Assembly: GCA_934140355.1 (NCBI GenBank)
Contig: CAKPBH010000004.1
Coordinates: 1 to 57,205 of the forward strand
Source of the DNA: an uncultured Bacilli bacterium
GTDB taxonomy: Bacteria; Bacillota_I; Bacilli_A; RF39; UBA660
DNA length: 57,205 nucleotides
Reading direction: 5' to 3'
The translations under genes and the position numbers were made by a program. Below, piece by piece: positions 50,453-57,205 of the stretch. Every line of letters starts with the position of its first letter. Within the stretch, counting starts at the first letter, position 1. The notes beneath the pieces were generated by a model. It saw nothing but the letters and a program-made list of their open reading frames with translations, did not search any database and was not told the DNA's origin.

Positions 50453-51427
50453 TTGGATTTGGTTGTTGTTACGAGAGTGATTTTGATACTTATTTTTCTT
50501 GGTGTTGGTATTTTTATTTTAAGATTAATAAGAAGTGTGAAAATAGAAAAGAGAATAGAGAATTATACTCTAAGATTTTCTGATGGGGAAGATTTTAGTT
50601 TATTTGACCAAATTAGTGATAAGTATTCTAAGGTTATGAAGCGATTTTCCAAAAATCCTCAGTTAAGAAAGTATGCTGATAGTTATAATAAAAAGGGATT
50701 GGTATCCGATGAGGGAAGTGTTTATTTTATTTTAAATAAGTTAGTGATTGCTACTGTTGTGGTTTTCCTTTTGGTTATTTCTTTTGCGATTCAAGGGAAA
50801 AGGGTCAATATTATTTTCTTTTTGATTAGTTTTATTTTTGGTTATTATTTATATGATATTTATTTGATGATGGTACGTAGTCGTTTTAAAAAACAAGTTA
50901 AGAATGATATGCTTAGAGCGGTTATTGTGATGAACAATGCTTTTAAGGCTGGAAAGAGTACTTTGCAGGCAGTAGAGATTGCTTCAAGAGATTTACCTAA
51001 ACCGATTTCTTTAGAATTTAAAAAAATTTATCAGGACATGACTTATGGAATTAGTGTTGAAGTTGCTTTTTCTAGATTTGCTTCACGTGTTGGTTTGGAT
51101 GAGGCAAATTATATTGCGACTAGTTTGACAATTTTAAATAAGACAGGTGGAAATATTGTCGCAGTATTTTCTAGTATTGAGAGAACTTTATTTGATAAGA
51201 AAAAACTAGAGAGTGATTTAAAGAATTCTACGGCAGCATCTAGTTTAGTGGTTAAGGTTTTGATGGTGATTCCTATTTTATTTGTTTTGGTCATTTATGT
51301 GATTAGTCCTAGTTATTTTGCTCCTTTGTTTGCTTCTACTCTTGGTTATTTTATTCTTTTTATCATTGGGATGATGTTTTTGATATATATCTATTTATTA
51401 AATAAAATTATGAAAGTAAAGGTGTAG
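50453..51427 (+). CDS. tadB: TadB-like inner-membrane pilus assembly protein
   Basis: This 324-residue protein is a T2SSF-type platform protein. It has two helices near 95-130, then the cytoplasmic GspF-like helical domain with NAFKAGKSTLQAVEI and NYIATSLTILNKTGGNIVAVF, and two C-terminal helices. It starts at TTG, 5 bases after GAGGTGAGG. It pairs with TadC, encoded 3 bases later, to form the platform on which the CpaF ATPase acts. Confidence 0.88.
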   Translation: MDLVVVTRVILILIFLGVGIFILRLIRSVKIEKRIENYTLRFSDGEDFSLFDQISDKYSKVMKRFSKNPQLRKYADSYNKKGLVSDEGSVYFILNKLVIATVVVFLLVISFAIQGKRVNIIFFLISFIFGYYLYDIYLMMVRSRFKKQVKNDMLRAVIVMNNAFKAGKSTLQAVEIASRDLPKPISLEFKKIYQDMTYGISVEVAFSRFASRVGLDEANYIATSLTILNKTGGNIVAVFSSIERTLFDKKKLESDLKNSTAASSLVVKVLMVIPILFVLVIYVISPSYFAPLFASTLGYFILFIIGMMFLIYIYLLNKIMKVKV

Positions 51428-51430
51428 AAA

Positions 51431-52138
51431 ATGAGAGGAGAAGGGCATTATTTTTCTAAAAAATTGTATCGAAGAAAGACGATTTTAGAGAATGAGAAAA
51501 AGATTAAGTTACTGGGTGTTTCAACGAAGTTGAATGTTTATTCTTTTTTGAATCTTCGTTTAATGGGGATGGTTCTTATTTTTCTTATCTTTTTATTTAC
51601 GAGTAAGATTGGTTTTGTGTTAGCGCCACTTTTTACTTTTTTGTATGAAAAAGGGATTACTTATTTTCTTTTGGATAGAAGAATAAGAGAAAGACAAGTT
51701 CGTCTAGAGACGGAGGCGCTTAGTTTTTTTGAGATTTTGACTTTGTCTTTGGAGACAGGAAGAAATTTGAATGAGGCTTTGAATGTGACGGTTTCTTCTT
51801 CTAATGGGGAACTTGCTTCTCAGTTTCGGGAAGTTTTAAGAGAGACTTCTTATGGGAAGAGTTTGACGGAGGCATTAGAGGATATGCAAGCATCTATTCC
51901 TAGTGATACGATTAATAATATTATTTTATCTTTAACCCAGGCTAATTTATATGGAAGTAGTATTATTCATAGTTTATATAGTCAACTGGATTATTTGAGA
52001 GAAAAGAGAAAGTTAGAGATTAAGGCATTGATTAGTAAGGTTCCCATTAAGATTAGTATTATTTCAGTATTTTTCTTTGTTCCTTTGGTCCTTATTATTA
52101 TTCTAGCTCCTGTATTGCTTGAGTATATTTCTGGATAG
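51431..52138 (+). CDS. tadC: TadC-like inner-membrane pilus assembly protein
   Basis: This 235-residue protein is the second T2SSF-type platform subunit. Two helices near 45-80 precede a cytoplasmic domain with EILTLSLETGRNLNEAL and LTQANLYGSSIIHSL, which is the GspF pattern, and one helix ends the protein. It is the last gene of the operon. Prepilin peptidase (TadV), the major Flp pilin and CpaB are not in the window, so the rest of the system is elsewhere or reduced. Confidence 0.85.
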   Translation: MRGEGHYFSKKLYRRKTILENEKKIKLLGVSTKLNVYSFLNLRLMGMVLIFLIFLFTSKIGFVLAPLFTFLYEKGITYFLLDRRIRERQVRLETEALSFFEILTLSLETGRNLNEALNVTVSSSNGELASQFREVLRETSYGKSLTEALEDMQASIPSDTINNIILSLTQANLYGSSIIHSLYSQLDYLREKRKLEIKALISKVPIKISIISVFFFVPLVLIIILAPVLLEYISG

Positions 52139-52207
52139 AATACTTCATTTTATTTTTCTTTTTTGATGAGGTTCTTTTTTAGGATAAGAGAAACTAAATT
52201 AAGAAGG

Positions 52208-52236
52208 TTGACTTATTTTGAAATCATTATTAAAAT
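52208..52236 (+). promoter_or_regulatory. yebC promoter
   Basis: TTGACT (52208-52213) and TAAAAT (52231-52236) with 17-base spacing, 31 bases before the yebC start. Confidence 0.7.
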
Positions 52237-52266
52237 ATTAATAGATAAAGAAAAGAGGTGAAGGAA

Positions 52267-52986
52267 ATGTCAGGACATAGTAAATGGTCGACAATAAAAA
52301 GAAAGAAGGGGGCTATTGATGCGGAACGTGGTAAGGTTTTTGCTAAGTTAGCGAAAGAGATTTATGTTGCGGCAAAGTCAGGAGATAGTGATCCTGCTAA
52401 TAATGCAGCGCTTCGAATGGTTATTGAGAAGGCTAAGGCTGAAAATATGCCTAAGTCTAATATTCAAAATGCAATTGATAAGGCAAAACAAAAGGGTAAT
52501 GGAGAGAATTACGAGAGTGTTCGTTATGAAGGATATGGACCTCAAGGAATGGCGATTATGATTGATTGTTTAACCGATAATCGAAATCGTACGGCTTCTT
52601 TTGTTCGAAGTACTTTAACTAAACGTGGTGGAAATTTAGGAACAGATGGTTCTGTTAGTTATTTATTTAAAAGAAAAGGAATCCTTATTCTTAGTCGTGA
52701 ATATGATGAGGATAAGTTGATGGAAGATGTACTTGATTTAGAGATAGAAGATTTTGTTTCTAATGAGGATGGTTATGAGATTACGACAGAGCCTAATCAA
52801 TTTCTTTTAGTTAAGGAAGGATTAGAAAAGTTAGGATATACAAATTTTAGTATGTCAGAAGTTACTTATATTCCCGATAATTATGTTTCTATGGATGAGG
52901 AGAGTACAGAGAAAGCACTTTCTTTGATTGAATCTTTAGAAGATATTGATGATGTTCAAGAAGTTTATCATAATTTAGAAGTATAA
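52267..52986 (+). CDS. yebC: YebC/TACO1 family translation factor
   Basis: This 239-residue protein has the family N-terminus MSGHSKWSTIKRKKGAIDAERGKVFAKLAKEI, KAENMPKSNIQNAIDKA, GYGPQGMAIMIDCLTDNRNR and GGNLGTDGSVSYLF. It was long annotated as a transcription regulator, and more recent work supports a role in translation of proline-rich stretches. The ATG at 52267 follows AGGTGAAGG; a GTG at 52258 is part of that site. Confidence 0.96.
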   Translation: MSGHSKWSTIKRKKGAIDAERGKVFAKLAKEIYVAAKSGDSDPANNAALRMVIEKAKAENMPKSNIQNAIDKAKQKGNGENYESVRYEGYGPQGMAIMIDCLTDNRNRTASFVRSTLTKRGGNLGTDGSVSYLFKRKGILILSREYDEDKLMEDVLDLEIEDFVSNEDGYEITTEPNQFLLVKEGLEKLGYTNFSMSEVTYIPDNYVSMDEESTEKALSLIESLEDIDDVQEVYHNLEV

Positions 52987-52987
52987 T

Positions 52988-53018
52988 AAAATTACGTGGT
53001 TAGTTGCCACGTAATTTT
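52988..53018. terminator. Bidirectional terminator yebC / DUF3006 gene
   Basis: A perfect 12-bp stem AAAATTACGTGG/CCACGTAATTTT has a 7-base loop, with A and T runs on the two sides. The stop codon of the minus-strand gene (53000-53002) lies in the loop and its last codons form the right arm. Confidence 0.9.
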
Positions 53019-53218
53019 TTAAATTTTTCTTCAATTAATTTTCTTCTTTTTTCTTCTTCTTTAGTATCAATTAAATAAGTATTATTCTCATTTTTTAAAA
53101 TGGTTCCTTCATGAATGTTAGAGGGAAGGTGTTGAATACTTATTTTGATTAATTCTCCAGTTTCTATATTTTCTAAAATAGCAATATCTTCTTCTATTCT
53201 GTCTAGTGCGTATTTCAT
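53000..53218 (-). CDS. DUF3006 protein
   Basis: This 72-residue protein fits DUF3006: YALDRIEEDIAILEN, then GELIKISIQHLPSNIHEGTIL. The family is commonly next to ComEC-like MBL hydrolases, as here. Its function is unknown. The ATG at 53218 is set by TGGAGGAT. This ribosome site overlaps the end of the upstream gene, so the pair is probably coupled. Confidence 0.82.
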   Translation of the reverse strand: MKYALDRIEEDIAILENIETGELIKISIQHLPSNIHEGTILKNENNTYLIDTKEEEKRRKLIEEKFKKLRGN

Positions 53219-53222
53219 TTTT

Positions 53223-54140
53223 TTATCCTCCATTAGTATTGGTATGTTTACTTGTGATGGTAATCTTTTTTCCATCTGTTTCTAAGAATATACTTCCCAT
53301 TTCGTCGGTTCTGTAGATTTCAATATTTCTTTTTGTTAGTTTATCTAGTGTTGTTTGGTTGGGATGGTTATAGGAATTATTTTTTCCAACAGAAATGATT
53401 GCGTATTTGGGGTCTACTTTTTCTAGAAAAGTAGTGGTTGTACTATATTTTGAGCCGTGGTGTCCTACTTTTAAGACGGTTGCTTGAATATCTTTTTTTA
53501 GAATTTTCTTTTCTACTTCACTAGTAGCGTCGCCGGTAAAAAGATAAGATGTATTTTTGAATGATGCTTTTAAAACGATGGATGCATTATTTAGATTTTT
53601 TTTGTCATTTCCTGTATAAATTACTTGAAAAAGGGTGTGTCCTAGTGTAAAGGATTGATTTACTTTGGGAACATCGAAGGTCATATTTTTTTCTTCAATT
53701 GCATTTAAAAGGTCTAGGAATGTTTTGGTGGTGGTTGTTACGTCTGGCATATAAATTTTATCGATGTCAAAGTTTTTCACAATATCGTCCATTCCTCCAA
53801 TGTGGTCCTCATGTGGATGAGTTGCAATGAGATAGTCAAATTTGGTAATGTTTTGTTCTTTAAAGTACTGAACAAGTAATGGGCCATCTTCGTTATTGCC
53901 AGCATCAATTAGCATGTTATGTCCATCATTTTGAATTAAAATTGCATCTGCTTGTCCAACATCGAGGTAAGTTATATTTAAGTTATGGTTTTCTTCTTTG
54001 GTTGTGACTTTTGTTTCCGTTACGGGTAGACCAAATGTTTTATCGATATCTTTTTCATAAATACTACAGATTATTGCTAGAATGATGATTAAAATACTTA
54101 TTCCTTTGGGTAGTTTTTGTTTTTTCTTTTTCTTTGCCAT
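53223..54140 (-). CDS. Membrane-anchored ComEC-like MBL-fold hydrolase
   Basis: This 305-residue protein has an N-terminal helix (about 14-28) and a beta-lactamase-fold domain like the C-terminal part of ComEC. The metal motif HxHxDH is His108, His110, Asp112 and His113 in THPHEDHIGG. DVGQADAILIQ, FTGDAT and KVGHHGS follow in order. Stand-alone secreted members have been linked to extracellular DNA degradation; the helix predicts an extracellular location here. AAGGAG precedes the ATG. It heads a two-gene operon with the DUF3006 gene. Confidence 0.88.
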   Translation of the reverse strand: MAKKKKKQKLPKGISILIIILAIICSIYEKDIDKTFGLPVTETKVTTKEENHNLNITYLDVGQADAILIQNDGHNMLIDAGNNEDGPLLVQYFKEQNITKFDYLIATHPHEDHIGGMDDIVKNFDIDKIYMPDVTTTTKTFLDLLNAIEEKNMTFDVPKVNQSFTLGHTLFQVIYTGNDKKNLNNASIVLKASFKNTSYLFTGDATSEVEKKILKKDIQATVLKVGHHGSKYSTTTTFLEKVDPKYAIISVGKNNSYNHPNQTTLDKLTKRNIEIYRTDEMGSIFLETDGKKITITSKHTNTNGG

Positions 54141-54458
54141 AATGAATACTCCTTTTTATGTTTCTATTTTTATTATAACAGATAAATGGTAATTTTTTTT
54201 ATTATTCTAGTATTATCATTCAATTTGTTAAAATGAGGTTGAATTAAAATGATAGAGTAGAAGTAAAAAAATGTTTTGAATTTGTAGGTTTTTAGAAAAT
54301 GAATTTAAGAGATTTTAGGAATGATTTTGAATTTTTTAGATATTTATTTATATGATTAAAATAAATTTGCGATCTTTTTTTCAAAACAACTTGAATTTAA
54401 AATCTTTTATTAATTGATATCTCGTGGTACAATGTTAAAGTAGGAAGTAGGGTGAAGT
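54141..54458. other. Intergenic region with hairpin
   Basis: No gene is seen. It holds the divergent starts of the MBL gene and the PAP2 gene. An imperfect hairpin with arms near TATCATTCAATT (about 54213-54224) and AATTAAAATGATA (about 54242-54254) is visible, without a T run. A -10 TACAAT near 54427 probably serves the PAP2 gene. Confidence 0.45.
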
Positions 54459-55112
54459 ATGAAAGAAAAATTAAAGACGAAAATAAAAAATAATTTGTAT
54501 ATTATATATTTATCTATTCCTTTTTTATTAATAATTTTTTTGATTACTAGTAAGGTAATTTTAGGAAAAGAGTTATTTATTGATCAAGTTGCATATTATT
54601 TTTTTGTAGAAAAGTTACGTAATGATAAGTTGACTGCTTTTATGAAATTGGTAACGAAATTAAGTAATCCTGAAGTCATGATTGTAATTGCAATTATTAG
54701 TATTATTATTTGTATTCAATTTATTAAAAATAAAAAATTGTCTTTAGGTATTATTTTGAATTTAGGAGGAATTACTTTAATTAATCAACTTTTAAAATTA
54801 ATTTTTAAAAGAGAAAGGCCATCAGGATATCGTTTAATTGAAATGGCTGGATATAGTTTTCCTAGTGGTCATGCTATGGCATCTCTTGCTTTTTATGGTA
54901 TGTTAATTTATATTGTAAAAAGGTTAGTTAAAAATAAAATTCTAAAAATCTTGCTAATTAGCGTAAATATCGTTATAATTGTATTAATAGGAGTGAGTCG
55001 AGTTTATCTAGGAGTTCATTATTTAAGTGATGTTTTAACTGGTTATTCTATTTCAGTTATTTATTTATTCGTTACAACAAAATTGTTAAATAAATATAAA
55101 GTTTTCCCTTAA
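54459..55112 (+). CDS. PAP2-family membrane phosphatase
   Basis: This 217-residue protein has about six helices and the three PAP2 motifs: KLIFKRERPSG, SFPSGHAMAS with catalytic His, and SRVYLGVHYLSDVLTG with the second His and Asp. Family members remove phosphate from undecaprenyl diphosphate, phosphatidic acid or phosphatidylglycerol phosphate. Its size and lack of other domains do not tell which. GTAGGGTGAAGT precedes the ATG. Confidence 0.9.
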   Translation: MKEKLKTKIKNNLYIIYLSIPFLLIIFLITSKVILGKELFIDQVAYYFFVEKLRNDKLTAFMKLVTKLSNPEVMIVIAIISIIICIQFIKNKKLSLGIILNLGGITLINQLLKLIFKRERPSGYRLIEMAGYSFPSGHAMASLAFYGMLIYIVKRLVKNKILKILLISVNIVIIVLIGVSRVYLGVHYLSDVLTGYSISVIYLFVTTKLLNKYKVFP

Positions 55113-55180
55113 TATCACATAATTCTTAGATATTTTGATTACAATTCCTCCATATAATTTAAATGAAAGAAGGAGAAAAT

Positions 55181-56422
55181 ATGCGAATAAAACCGAGAAA
55201 ATTAAGAAATGAAAAAGAAATTATTATTGATGTAGCTGCAGAAGAGGTAAAAAAGAATGATAATGGGGAGAAAAGTACTGATTCCTCTTATTCTTCTGTT
55301 AGTCAACAAGTAAGTAAGAATGGTAACCAGGTGAGCATTCCCGTTGTTATTATTTTATGTATTATTTTGTCTTTGCTTAGTGGAGGGTTAGGTGCGTATT
55401 TGATGGTTTCTACAAGAAAAGAAACTACAACTACTACGAATGGAATCACTACGTCAACTGCTAAATTAACGGAGACAAATAGTATTGCAGATGCTGTATC
55501 TAAAGTATATGATGCTGTAGTTGTTGTTGAGGTGTATAGCAATAATCAATTATCTTCAACTGGAACTGGATTTGTTTATAAAAAAGAAAATGGTAAGGCT
55601 TATTTAATGACAAATAATCATGTTATTTCAGGAGGAAAAACAATTAAAGTATTATTCCAAAATGGAGATGAATTAGAGGCTACTACGGTTGGTAGTGATA
55701 CTTATTCAGATATTGCTGTTTTAAGTGTTAAAGATTCGGATAAAATTAGTGCGGCAACAACGGGTGCTTCAGATAAATCTAAAGTAGGAGATACTGTATT
55801 TACTGTGGGTTCTCCTGAGGGATCAGATTATGCTGGAACAGTTACGAAAGGAATTTTGAGTGCTAAGGATAGATTGGTGGAGGTTGCTTTAAGTAATTCT
55901 CAATCATCAGATTATTATATGCAAGTCCTACAAACAGACGCTGCAATTAATCCAGGAAACAGTGGTGGACCTTTATGTAATACAAATGGAGAAGTAATTG
56001 GTATTACTAACATGAAATTAGTGGATGATACTGTTGAAGGTATGGGATTCGCTATTCCGATTGAAGATGCATTAAAGGTTGCTGAAGTATTAGAAAAAGA
56101 TGGTAAAGTAGTAAGACCGTATATTGGAATTAGTATGTTGGATTTGAGTAATAGTTATTATTTGTGGCAATCAGGAATTATGGTTCCAGAGAATGTGGAT
56201 AGTGGTGTTGCTGTTGTTCAGGTAGAGGGAAATTCTCCAGCTGAAAAAGCAGGATTAAAGAAAGGGGATATTATTACCAAACTTGCTGGAAAAGAAACAA
56301 AAAGTTTAGCTGAATTTAGATATGAATTATATAAACATTCTCCAAGTGATTCCATTGAAGTAACTTATATCAGAGATGGAAAAGAACAAAAAACTACATT
56401 AACTTTAGGAAAAAGTGAATAA
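55181..56422 (+). CDS. htrA: HtrA/DegP-like membrane serine protease
   Basis: This 413-residue protease is anchored by one helix near 52-72, with the active domain outside the cell. The catalytic triad is His147 (TNNHV), Asp177 (SDIAVL) and Ser261 (GNSGGPL). A PDZ domain (about 310-405) with GVAVVQVEGNSPAEKAGLKKGDIIT follows. HtrA degrades misfolded exported proteins. The ATG at 55181 is set by AAGGAGA; an in-frame ATG at 55163 precedes that site. A perfect terminator follows. Confidence 0.95.
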   Translation: MRIKPRKLRNEKEIIIDVAAEEVKKNDNGEKSTDSSYSSVSQQVSKNGNQVSIPVVIILCIILSLLSGGLGAYLMVSTRKETTTTTNGITTSTAKLTETNSIADAVSKVYDAVVVVEVYSNNQLSSTGTGFVYKKENGKAYLMTNNHVISGGKTIKVLFQNGDELEATTVGSDTYSDIAVLSVKDSDKISAATTGASDKSKVGDTVFTVGSPEGSDYAGTVTKGILSAKDRLVEVALSNSQSSDYYMQVLQTDAAINPGNSGGPLCNTNGEVIGITNMKLVDDTVEGMGFAIPIEDALKVAEVLEKDGKVVRPYIGISMLDLSNSYYLWQSGIMVPENVDSGVAVVQVEGNSPAEKAGLKKGDIITKLAGKETKSLAEFRYELYKHSPSDSIEVTYIRDGKEQKTTLTLGKSE

Positions 56423-56430
56423 TTTTTAAG

Positions 56431-56471
56431 AAAATACTGATAGAGAAACAAAATCTTTATCAGTATTTTTT
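56431..56471 (+). terminator. htrA terminator
   Basis: Perfect 12-bp stem AAAATACTGATA/TATCAGTATTTT with a 15-base loop, followed by T residues. Confidence 0.9.
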
Positions 56472-56514
56472 TAAATATATGTTATGATATTTTTAAATTG
56501 AAAGAAGGGATATT

Positions 56515-57105
56515 ATGGGGAAATTATCAAATATGCTCTATATGATAGATTTATTAAATTCAGGAAATGTATATACAATTTCTGAATTATCCAAAAAAAT
56601 AGGTGTAACTGAAAGAATGATTAGATACTATAAAGAAGAAATATGTAATAATGGAATAATAATAGAATCATTTAAGGGGCCGAATGGTGGATATTTTATG
56701 ATTGATAAAATAAAAAATTATACAACGGTAAATAAGTATGATATTCAATTATTAGAAAGTATTACTAAAATATTAAGTAAGAATAATTTTAAATATATTG
56801 ATAAATATAATGATTTAATTAAAAAAATGAAAACAACTTATTCTATATATGATGAAAAAAGTAAATATATCTTTAATATAAATTTAAAAGATGCTAATGA
56901 ATTAGAAAAAATAATTAATGAAACCATCAAAAAAAATGATAAGATAGAAATTATTTATAGTGATGTCGATGGAAGTCAATCCAAAAGAATCATTCATCCA
57001 ATCTATTTGTTTTCATATAATGGAGAAAAATATGTAACAGCATTTTGTGAATTAAGAAATGATATCCGACATTTTGAAATAAAAAGAATCATTAGCATAA
57101 AATAA
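56515..57105 (+). CDS. HTH/WYL-domain transcriptional regulator
   Basis: This 196-residue protein has an N-terminal HTH_11 domain (YTISELSKKIGVTERMIRYYKEEI) and a C-terminal WYL-like domain. The WYL pattern appears as RIIHPIYLFSYNGEKYVTAFCELRNDIRHFEIKRI, though the usual Trp-Tyr-Leu is replaced by Tyr-Leu-Phe-type residues. WYL regulators bind small ligands or nucleic acids and act in stress and defence loci. It is shorter than typical 300-residue members. AAGAAGGGA precedes the ATG. Its target may be the gene starting at the window edge. Confidence 0.8.
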   Translation: MGKLSNMLYMIDLLNSGNVYTISELSKKIGVTERMIRYYKEEICNNGIIIESFKGPNGGYFMIDKIKNYTTVNKYDIQLLESITKILSKNNFKYIDKYNDLIKKMKTTYSIYDEKSKYIFNINLKDANELEKIINETIKKNDKIEIIYSDVDGSQSKRIIHPIYLFSYNGEKYVTAFCELRNDIRHFEIKRIISIK

Positions 57106-57161
57106 TAGTGCCAAAATATTTCACTTTTTCAGAGTCTGTAAATAAATTTGTGTAAATAGAG

Positions 57162-57194
57162 TCTCTCCATGATACAATAGTAGAAATGGAGAGA
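57162..57194. promoter_or_regulatory. Inverted repeat around a -10 box
   Basis: Perfect 9-base arms TCTCTCCAT (57162-57170) and ATGGAGAGA (57186-57194) flank TACAAT (57173-57178). The right arm contains the ribosome site of the next gene. Because the start of transcription should fall near the right arm, this is more likely a protein-binding site than an RNA hairpin. Confidence 0.5.
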
Positions 57195-57201
57195 TTTTAT
57201 T

Positions 57202-57205
57202 ATGA
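57202..57205 (+). CDS. Start of a truncated gene at the window edge
   Basis: An ATG at 57202 lies 7 bases after GGAGAG, at the end of the window. Only the first codon is present, so nothing can be said about its product. Confidence 0.35.

Overview
The window is a chromosomal stretch of a low-GC, Gram-positive, apparently spore-forming bacterium of the Firmicutes/Bacilli type. It uses the standard bacterial code: TGA acts as a stop throughout and Trp is TGG. Evidence for the lineage: a ylbD-ylbE-ylbF-rsmD block as in Bacillus, the cluster rlmN-prpC-prkC-rsgA-rpe with convergent rpmB, the sporulation pair yqfC-yqfD, a KinB-like kinase preceded by Spo0A-box-like sites, strong AGGAGG ribosome sites and sigma-A promoters with 17-base spacers. 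The many surface proteins and the base composition suggest an uncultured gut Bacilli lineage (RF39/RFN20/Erysipelotrichia-like). That placement is inference.

Layout. 95-3953: a MacB/FtsX-type ABC exporter divergent from its likely TetR repressor, with two matching 20-bp palindromes between them. 4078-11845: housekeeping RNA-modification genes (truA, a radical SAM gene, rluB, ylbDEF, rsmD) and a type IV pilin-like gene, with two paralogous DUF4143 P-loop ATPases, each preceded by three direct repeats spaced 23 bases. 11866-23854: endonuclease IV, two paralogous Cys-rich surface proteins, several unrecognised membrane or coiled-coil proteins, an ABC-2 transporter and an M13 peptidase. 24010-26938: a thioester-domain adhesin and its sortase, whose start appears to be ATC inside the adhesin's sorting signal. 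26992-33813: pta, an unknown membrane protein, then rlmN, prpC, prkC, rsgA and rpe. 33845-38698: rpmB, a triple-LysM protein, a large membrane protein, an EIIB-like protein without its cysteine, the KinB-like kinase, Smr and a guanine-deaminase-like protein. 38806-38982: two tRNA genes. 39020-42700: a decayed accessory region downstream of tRNA-Leu with a Nudix remnant, frameshifted genes and unknown membrane proteins. 42713-44157: yqfC-yqfD. 44337-47350: a sortase-anchored cohesin-like protein translationally coupled to a dockerin/Big2/amidase protein. 47581-52138: a minimal Tad/type IVc secretion-pilus operon. 52267-57205: yebC, DUF3006 plus ComEC-like MBL hydrolase, PAP2, HtrA, a WYL regulator and the start of one more gene.

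The most interesting candidates are the cohesin-dockerin amidase pair, the 23-base repeat arrays before both DUF4143 ATPases, the sortase nested in its substrate's sorting signal, the Spo0A-box cluster before the orphan kinase, and the EIIB-like protein with Glu in place of the phosphorylatable Cys. All family assignments were made by eye from motifs; no database search was run.
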